Assembly: GCF_032854445.1 (NCBI RefSeq)
Contig: NC_088295.1
Location: 95,101,805-95,165,804 of the forward strand
DNA: 64,000 nucleotides
DNA from: Liolophura sinensis
Taxonomy: Eukaryota > Mollusca > Polyplacophora > Chitonida > Chitonidae
Reading direction: 5' to 3'
How positions within the stretch are numbered: position 1 is the first letter of the stretch; every line of letters begins with the position of its first letter. Shown here one piece after another: positions 58,501 to 64,000 of this stretch. The position numbers and the translations under genes are program-made. A model generated the notes under the pieces. It saw only the letters and a program-made list of their open reading frames with translations. It did not search any database and had not been told where the DNA came from.

Positions 58501-61500
58501 AACCCACAGCCATCCGCAGGTTGCTGGCAGACTTTCCCACGTACGGCCAGAGAGGAAGTCAGAATGAGCTGAACCTGAACTCACAGCGACCACATTGGAG
58601 GGAGGCTCCTGGATCATTGCACCATGCTGATTTCTATTTTCTTCACTCTAGATGTTATTATATTTTCAAATTTGTCAAGGCTTTGAAATCATGTACATAT
58701 GTCTTCAACAGGAACAAAGACGGGGATAGTCCACAAAGTACACGATTTTCGTATACACTTATACCTTTCTCTGACATTTGAAAAAAGATCATTCTGCTCA
58801 TAAAACAACTGATGTGGCCTACTTATGAGTAATAAAGGACAAAACTATTTTGTTTTCCATGCAGCTGTCTACTTGGAAAACTGGGACCACTTCAACAAAT
58901 ATTGCTTTGGTAGAATTACAGTTAATTCAGCCACCAACTCTCACCTTCTGTAACTCCTTACAAAAGCCCAGAAGACAAATGTAAAGGATACCACCATGCT
59001 TTGGATAAATAGATTACTAGCATGATCTCAAAGAACAATGCATATCTGTAAGGACTTCTCACAGATGCAATGCTGGACCATACCTGTAGGATAATCGCAG
59101 GACATTTAACTCCATGAAAGCTGACTTGAGCAGTGCCATCTGGTCATCCACAGCAAGGCCCTTAAACCCTACAAGACAGACAAAAGGAAATTAATGGCAA
59201 GGCCCTTAAACCCTACAAGACAGACAAAAGGAAATTAATGGCAAGGCCCTTAAACCCTACAAGACAGACAAAAAGAAATTAATGGCAAGGCCCTTAAACC
59301 CTACAAGACAGACAAAAGGAAATTAATGGCAAGGTTCTTAAACCCTACAAGACAGACAAAAGGAAATTAATGGTAAGGCCCTTAAACCCTACAAGACAGA
59401 CAAAAGGAAATTAATGCCAAGGCCCTTTAACCCTACAAGACAGACAAAACGAAATTAACACCAAGGCCCTTGAGCCCTACAAGAACAGACAAAACGAAAT
59501 TACCTGACATCTGCAATGCAAAACAGCACTGGACTAAACTAAAACAGCACAGCGCTGGACTAACCTAAAACAAAACAGCACTGAACTAACCTAAAACAAA
59601 ACAGCAATGGACTACTGAAACAATGAAGTCTGAATATAGCAACTAAAGGTTCAAGACTGTCACGTCAATGACGTGATATCATTGGGTTTCATTCAGTGCT
59701 GCTAATCACATTTAAGTTTTAATTCCAGCCAAGCATACATCAGACTGTAAGGAAGTTGTAGTTACAGCCTCGAGCCTGTATTCAATGAAGCTGTAATTAC
59801 AGCATTAAGACTGTACATAAGCCACCTGTAGTTAAAGCCTCGAGACTGCACCTACGGAAAATGTAGCTGCAGCTTTGACATTGCATGTAAGGAAGCTGCA
59901 GTTACAGTCACAGCCTTGAGACTGTACATAGGGAAGCTGTCATCACATCCTTGAGACTGTACTTAAGGAAGCTGTAGTTACAGCCTTGAGGTTGTAATTA
60001 AGGAAGCTGTTGTTGCAGCCTGAGACAGTACTTAATGAAGCTGTAGTTTACAGCCTTGAGACTGTACATAGGGAAGCTGTAGTAACAGCCTCGAGACTGT
60101 ACTTAAGGAAGCTGTAGTTACAGCCTTGAGGACTGTACATCTGGGAGCTGTAGTAACAGCTTTGAGACTGTGCTTAAGGAAACTGTAGTCACAGCCTTAT
60201 GACTGTATATCTGGAAGTTGTAGTTACAGCCTTGAGACAGTACTTAATGAAGCTGTAGTTACAGCCTTGAGAGTGTACATGTGGAAGCTGTAGTTACAGC
60301 CTTGAGACTGTACTTAAAGAAGATGTAGTAAATGCCTGGAGACAGTACGTAAGGAAGTTGTAGTTACAGCCTTGAGATTGTGTGTAATAAAGCTGTAGTT
60401 GACAGCCTTGAGGACTGTATATCTGAAAGCTGTAGTCACTGCCTTGAGATTGTGTGTGATGAAGCTGTAGTTACAGCCTTGAGACTGTACTTCAGGAAGC
60501 TGTAGTTACGGCCTTGAAGTTGCACTTAAGGAAGCTGTAGTTACAGCCTTGAGATTGTGGGAAGAAGCTGTGCATGTAGGTAGAGCCTGGGTCATTTCTT
60601 GGGTGAAGTAAACTATACTATAATCCAAGTTATTTCCTACAAAACCTGGTGGTGTAAGGCAAGATTAGTAATCCTGGGTTTGGCAGTGAGAAGCTTTTTT
60701 ACCTGGCACTTTCTTGGCCCACTCTATGATGTAGCGGAGTTCCATGTAGCCATACTGCATGAACTCATTGATGGACAGGCTGTCCAGGGATATGGTACCT
60801 GTCAACAGGAGGCAATGGCCAGCATGTACTGCAGCAAAACTCAGTATACACCATCCTGGATATGTTTGGCTTAATAATGAGCTCAATTAATAAGTAAGAT
60901 ATAGGCTTTTCATGGCTTAAGTTGATCCACTGAAAAATACTTCTCTAATTAATGCTTAGCTGATTAATATTTATAGCTGATTTATTTATTTGATTGGTGT
61001 TACTCAAGAATATTTCACTTATACGACAGCGTCCAGCATTATGGTGGGTGGAAACCGGACAGAGAAGTTGCAACTCACCTTCCACTTTAGGCACAAGGAA
61101 AGGCTTGGCTTGCACCAGCGACTCCAGCAGACTGTCCCGAAAACTTGGCCGGTCTGCCCTCTTGACCACCACAGGGGATTGACCGCTGATGTCCACATCT
61201 ACCTTCTGCCGTTTGTGTCTGTGTTTGCCCCCAGGTGAACGGTCCTCGCGCACAGCTGCAGGGATTAAGCAAGCTGAGGTAATCAGAGACAATGGTCTGT
61301 AATGTATATGCTATATAATGCACAGAATATAATACAACTCCACATGTAAAGTAAGCAAGTATAGTGAAGTATCAAACTGTGTAAAGTATAGATATCTACA
61401 TATTGAGTTCACAAAGGCTGAATCTCTTACACGAGCGCTATAATTCCATGAAGCACACCCAGAGTTTGCAAAGGCTGAATTTCCTACACCAGCACTTTAA

Positions 61501-64000
61501 TCCCACAAGGCACACCCAGAGTTCACAAAGGCTGAATCCCTTAAACGAGCGCTATAATTCCATGAAGCACACCCAGAGTTTGCAAAGGCTGAATTTCCCT
61601 ATACCAGCAATTTTAATCCCACAAGGCACACCCAGAGTTCACAAAGGCTGAATTCCCTACATGAGCAGTATAATCCCACCAGAACACCCAGAGTTTGCAA
61701 AGGCTGAATTTCCTATACCAACACTTTAATCCCACAAGGCACACCCAGAGTTCACAAAGGCTGAATTCCCTACATGAGCAGTATAATCCCACCAGAACAC
61801 CCAGAGTTCGCAAAGGCTGAATTTCCTACACCAGCAATTTAATCCCACAAGGCACACCCAGAGTTCACAAAGGCTGAACGAGCGCTATAATTCCATGAAG
61901 CACACCCAGAGTTGCAAAGGCTGAATTTCCTATACCAGCACTTTAATCCCACAAGGCACACCCAGAGTTCACAAAGGCTGAATTCCCTACATGAGCAGTA
62001 TAATCCCACAGAACACCCAGAGTTTGCAAAGGCTGAATTTCCTACACCAGCACTTTAATCCCAACAAGGCACACCCAGAGTTCACAAAGGCTGAATTCCC
62101 TACATGAGCAGTATAATACCACCAGAACACCCAGAGTTCACAAAGGCTGAATTTCCTATACCAACACTTTAATCCCACAAGGCACACCCAGAGTTCACAA
62201 AGGCTGAATTCCCTACATGAGCAGTATAATCCCACCAGAACACCCAGAGTTCACAAAGGCTGAATTTCCTACACCAGCACTTTAATCCCACAAGGCACAC
62301 CCAGAGTTCACAAAGGCTGAATTCCCTACATGAGCAGTATAATCCCACCAGAACACCCCAGAGTTCGCAAAGGCTGAATTTCCTACACCAGCAATTTAAT
62401 CCCACAAGGCACACCCAGAGTTCACAAAGGCGCTATAATTCCATGAAGCACACCCAGAGTTTGCAAAGGCTGAATTTCCTATACCAGCACTTTAATCCCA
62501 CAAGGCACACCCAGAGTTCACAAAGGCTGAATCCCTTAAACGAGCGCTATAATTCCATGAAGCACACCCAGAGTTTGCAAAGGCTGAATTTCCTATACCA
62601 GCACTTTAATCCCACAAGGCACACCCAGAGTTCGCAAAGGCTGAATTTCCTACACCAGCACTTTAATCCCACAAGGCACACTCAGAGTTCACAAAGGCTG
62701 AATTCCCTACATGAGCAGTATAATCCCACCAGAACACCCAGAGTTCGCAAAGGCTGAATTTCCTACACCAGCAATTTAATCCCACAAGGCACACCCAGAG
62801 TTCACAAAGGCTGAACGAGCGCTATAATTCCATGAAGCACACCCAGAGTTTGCAAAGGCTGAATTTCCTATACCAGCACTTTAATCCCACAAGGCACACC
62901 CAGAGTTCACAAAGGCTGAATCCCTTAAACGAGCGCTATAATTCCATGAAGCACACCCAGAGTTTGCAAAGGCTGAATTTCCTATACCAGCACTTTAATC
63001 CCACAAGGCACACCCAGAGTTCACAAAGGCTGAATCCCTTACATGAGCAGTATAATCCCTCTAGGCATACCCAGAGTCCACAAAAGTTGAATTCTCTACA
63101 CTAGCACTATACTTCCACACGCTTCACCCAGAGTTCACAAAGGCTTAATTCCCTACATGAGCACTATTATCCCACAAGACACAACCAGAGTTCACAAAGG
63201 CTCAACCTCCTACATTGACACTTCATCCACAAAGCACAACCAGAGTTCACACAGGTGGAATTCCCTAAACAATTACTACACTCTCACAAGGCACACCCAG
63301 AGTTCACACAGGTGGAATTCCCTAAACAATTACTACACTCTCACAAGGCACACCCAGAGTTCACAAATGCTCAACCTCCTACACTGACACTTCGTCCACA
63401 AAGCACAACCAGAGTTCACACAGGTGGAATTCCCTAAACAATTACTACACTCTCACAAGGCACATCCAGAGTTCACACAGGTGGAATTCCCTAAACAATT
63501 ACTACACTCTCACAAGACATAACCAGAGTTCACAAAGGCTCAACCTCCTACACTGACACTTCATCCACAAAGCACAACCAGAGTTCACACAGGTGGAATT
63601 CCCTAAACAATTACTACACTCTCACAAGACACAACCAGAGTTTACAACGGCTCAACCTCCTACACTGACACTTCATCCACAAAGCACAACCAGAGTTCAC
63701 ACAGGTGGAATTCCCTAAACAATTACTACACTCTCACAAGACACACCCAGAATTCACAAAGGCTCAACCTCCTACACTGACACTTCGTCCACTAAGCACA
63801 ACCAGAGTTCACACAGGTGGAATTCCCTTAACAATTACTACACTCTCACAAGACACACCCAGAGTTCACAACAGCTGAATTTCCTATATGGACACTTGTC
63901 CCAAAAGGCACACCTACCTTCTCTCTTCATGCCCACCTCCAGGCAGCGTTGGAAGCGACAGTGCTGACAGCTGTTACGAGTGTACTTGTTGATCACACAC
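55584..64000 (-). CDS. Nuclear hormone receptor, 5' end outside the window
   Basis: A ligand-type transcription factor. Exons (minus): 63918-64000 (runs off the edge), 61079-61255, 60703-60798, 59084-59168, 56800-56987, 55584-55819; all phases agree. The first visible exon is the second C4 zinc finger and its helix ([20 protein letters not shown], then EVGMKRE), followed by a T/A-box region [18 protein letters not shown]. The ligand-binding domain signature is present ([20 protein letters not shown]), then [36 protein letters not shown], and a helix-12 AF-2 core LVSEMM before the stop. Subfamily is unclear: the T/A box suggests NR3/NR5/NR6-like receptors, the helix 10-11 region recalls RXR and NR2, and it could be a lophotrochozoan orphan such as NR8. 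The DNA-recognition P-box lies outside the window. No internal breaks seen. Confidence 0.93.
56285..56390 (-). repeat. tRNA-like SINE head or tRNA relic
   Basis: On the minus strand: TCGATGGCCTGATGACCAGA (box A-like), GCATCCGCCTCAAAATCAGG (anticodon-arm-like) and GGATCAAACCCGGGTGAGGT (box B-like). Arms do not pair well enough for a working tRNA, so it is more likely a SINE head of a second family. Confidence 0.4.
56615..56768 (-). mobile_element. Dispersed repeat, second copy
   Basis: The reverse complement shares GAAATTCGTCCTGCAACAAG, GAGGCACATTACATGCAC, CGTCGTCATATGACTGGAAG and a GTTAAACCCCAAGCACTCAC end with the copy in TOMM40 intron 5. Confidence 0.65.
56960..57600. repeat. 47-bp minisatellite carrying copies of a receptor exon's splice acceptor
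   Basis: About 13 units of CCTTCCAGTCCTGTGGACCT, ACAATAACAAGTTATAAACA, TGATGTG. On the minus strand each is the intron end AACTTGTTATTGTAG followed by about 25 nt of the exon (GTCCATAGGACTGGAAGG...). The genuine boundary is 56987/56988, the first member. Copies nearest the exon keep TATGGAC as in the exon; further copies share TGTGGAC. Confidence 0.95.
57600..58022. repeat. Minisatellite, 40-bp unit, interrupted by a SINE
   Basis: About 11 near-identical copies of CACAACCCACAAGTGTGTGA, AATCACCTAAAACATGTAGT. A further partial copy lies beyond the SINE at 58294-58340, so the SINE landed inside the array. Confidence 0.97.
58023..58293 (+). mobile_element. Full-length SINE inserted in the 40-bp array
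   Basis: tRNA-like head GGCTGAGTTGGTCAGCGCAC, box B GTGAGTTCAAGCC, body GGTTTCCCCGGGGCACTGCC and an AATAAAT-rich tail. The 12-bp word TACAAGTGTGTG lies at both ends (58011-58022 and 58294-58305); it is array sequence duplicated by insertion. Confidence 0.95.
58412..58628 (-). mobile_element. SINE, minus orientation, diverged
   Basis: The minus strand reads the same family: CACAGCGACC complement region, CCTCTCTGGCCGTACGTGGG, GAAAGTCTGCCAGCAACCTG and the tail complement TTTGATTTATTTGATTGG. Head partly lost, body shortened by about 25 bp around the CCCGGGC segment. Confidence 0.88.
58630..59083. other. Unique receptor intron sequence
   Basis: No repeats or exons recognised between the SINE and the donor of exon 59084-59168. 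Confidence 0.5.
59155..59500. repeat. 44-bp minisatellite carrying copies of a receptor exon's splice acceptor
   Basis: About eight units of GGCAAGGCCCTTAAACCCTA, CAAGACAGACAAAAGGAAAT, TAAT. On the minus strand each unit is TTTTGTCTGTCTTGTAG followed by about 16 nt of the exon (GGTTTAAGGGCCTTGC). The true boundary is 59168/59169 at the edge of the array. Copies farthest from the exon are the most diverged. Confidence 0.94.
59745..60580. repeat. Tandem repeat, about 35-bp unit, diverged
   Basis: About 24 copies of AAGCTGTAGTTACAGCCTTG, AGACTGTACTTAAGG with many substitutions and indels. Receptor intron 3 of the visible part. Confidence 0.92.
60978..61064 (-). mobile_element. SINE fragment next to a receptor splice donor
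   Basis: The complement of the SINE 3' half: TTTATTTGATTGGTGTTACT, CAAGAATATTTCACTTATAC, CCAGCATTATGGTGGG. It stops about 15 bp from the exon end at 61079, within the same short intron (60799-61078). Confidence 0.85.
61395..63905. repeat. Minisatellite, about 57-bp unit with two sub-families
   Basis: About 43 copies. Sub-family one (61395-63110): CACCCAGAGTTCACAAAGGC, TGAATTTCCTACACCAGCAC, TTTAATCCCACAAGG, alternating with an ACATGAGCAGTATAATCCCA form. Sub-family two (63110-63905): CAACCAGAGTTCACACAGGT, GGAATTCCCTAAACAATTAC, alternating with GCTCAACCTCCTACACTGAC, giving a dimer period of about 114 bp. It begins within about 10 bp of the donor of the zinc-finger exon at 63918. Confidence 0.96.

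Noticed and set aside
1-64000. Retrovirus-like, LTR or Polinton elements
   Set aside because: No polymerase, integrase, capsid or terminal-repeat signals were seen on either strand; mobile sequence here is limited to SINEs and one unnamed dispersed repeat.

Overview
The window looks like nuclear DNA of a lophotrochozoan invertebrate, most likely a mollusc. The evidence is intron-rich animal genes with GT-AG introns (plus two minor-class ones), tRNA-derived SINEs ending in AATAAATAAATA of the kind common in bivalves and their relatives, and a very heavy load of intronic minisatellites. No species call is possible from this sequence alone.

Four genes can be read exon by exon. (1) ZPR1, minus strand, 33717 to 13965, 14 coding exons over 19.8 kb. 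(2) TOMM40, plus strand, 34987 to 38494, 7 coding exons, head to head with ZPR1 across a 1.27 kb shared 5' region. (3) RPS19, plus strand, 43613 to 52487, 5 coding exons. (4) A nuclear hormone receptor, minus strand, from 55584 to beyond the right edge; the second zinc finger of its DNA-binding domain and all of its ligand-binding domain are visible. RPS19 and the receptor are convergent. Two further plus-strand exon-like islands (4360-4407 and 11890-11953) lie between arrays at the left and hint at unidentified genes. ZPR1, TOMM40 and RPS19 are basic cell functions (growth-signal/eEF1A-linked zinc finger protein, mitochondrial import pore, small ribosomal subunit); the receptor is a ligand-type transcription factor. 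Nothing suggests they form one pathway.

Layout: 1-13.4 kb is almost solid tandem arrays with units of about 35, 45, 53, 58 and 39 bp. 13.4-33.7 kb is ZPR1, nearly every intron carrying its own unrelated array. 33.7-35.0 kb is the divergent promoter region. 35-38.5 kb is the compact TOMM40. 38.5-43.6 kb is an array-free intergenic stretch. 43.6-52.5 kb is RPS19, whose last intron holds three abutting arrays over about 5 kb. 52.5-55.6 kb is intergenic, with two arrays and SINE pieces. 55.6-64 kb is the receptor gene with five arrays.

The most interesting points are these. Four arrays are built from units that include a real exon/intron boundary, so each is a ladder of decoy splice sites (three acceptors, one donor). 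ZPR1 carries two introns with U12-type signals, one AT-AC and one GT-AG. The ZPR1 exon just downstream of the second U12-type intron has four small indels relative to the family frame, netting to zero. Long open frames throughout the window are mostly by-products of array units whose length is a multiple of three.
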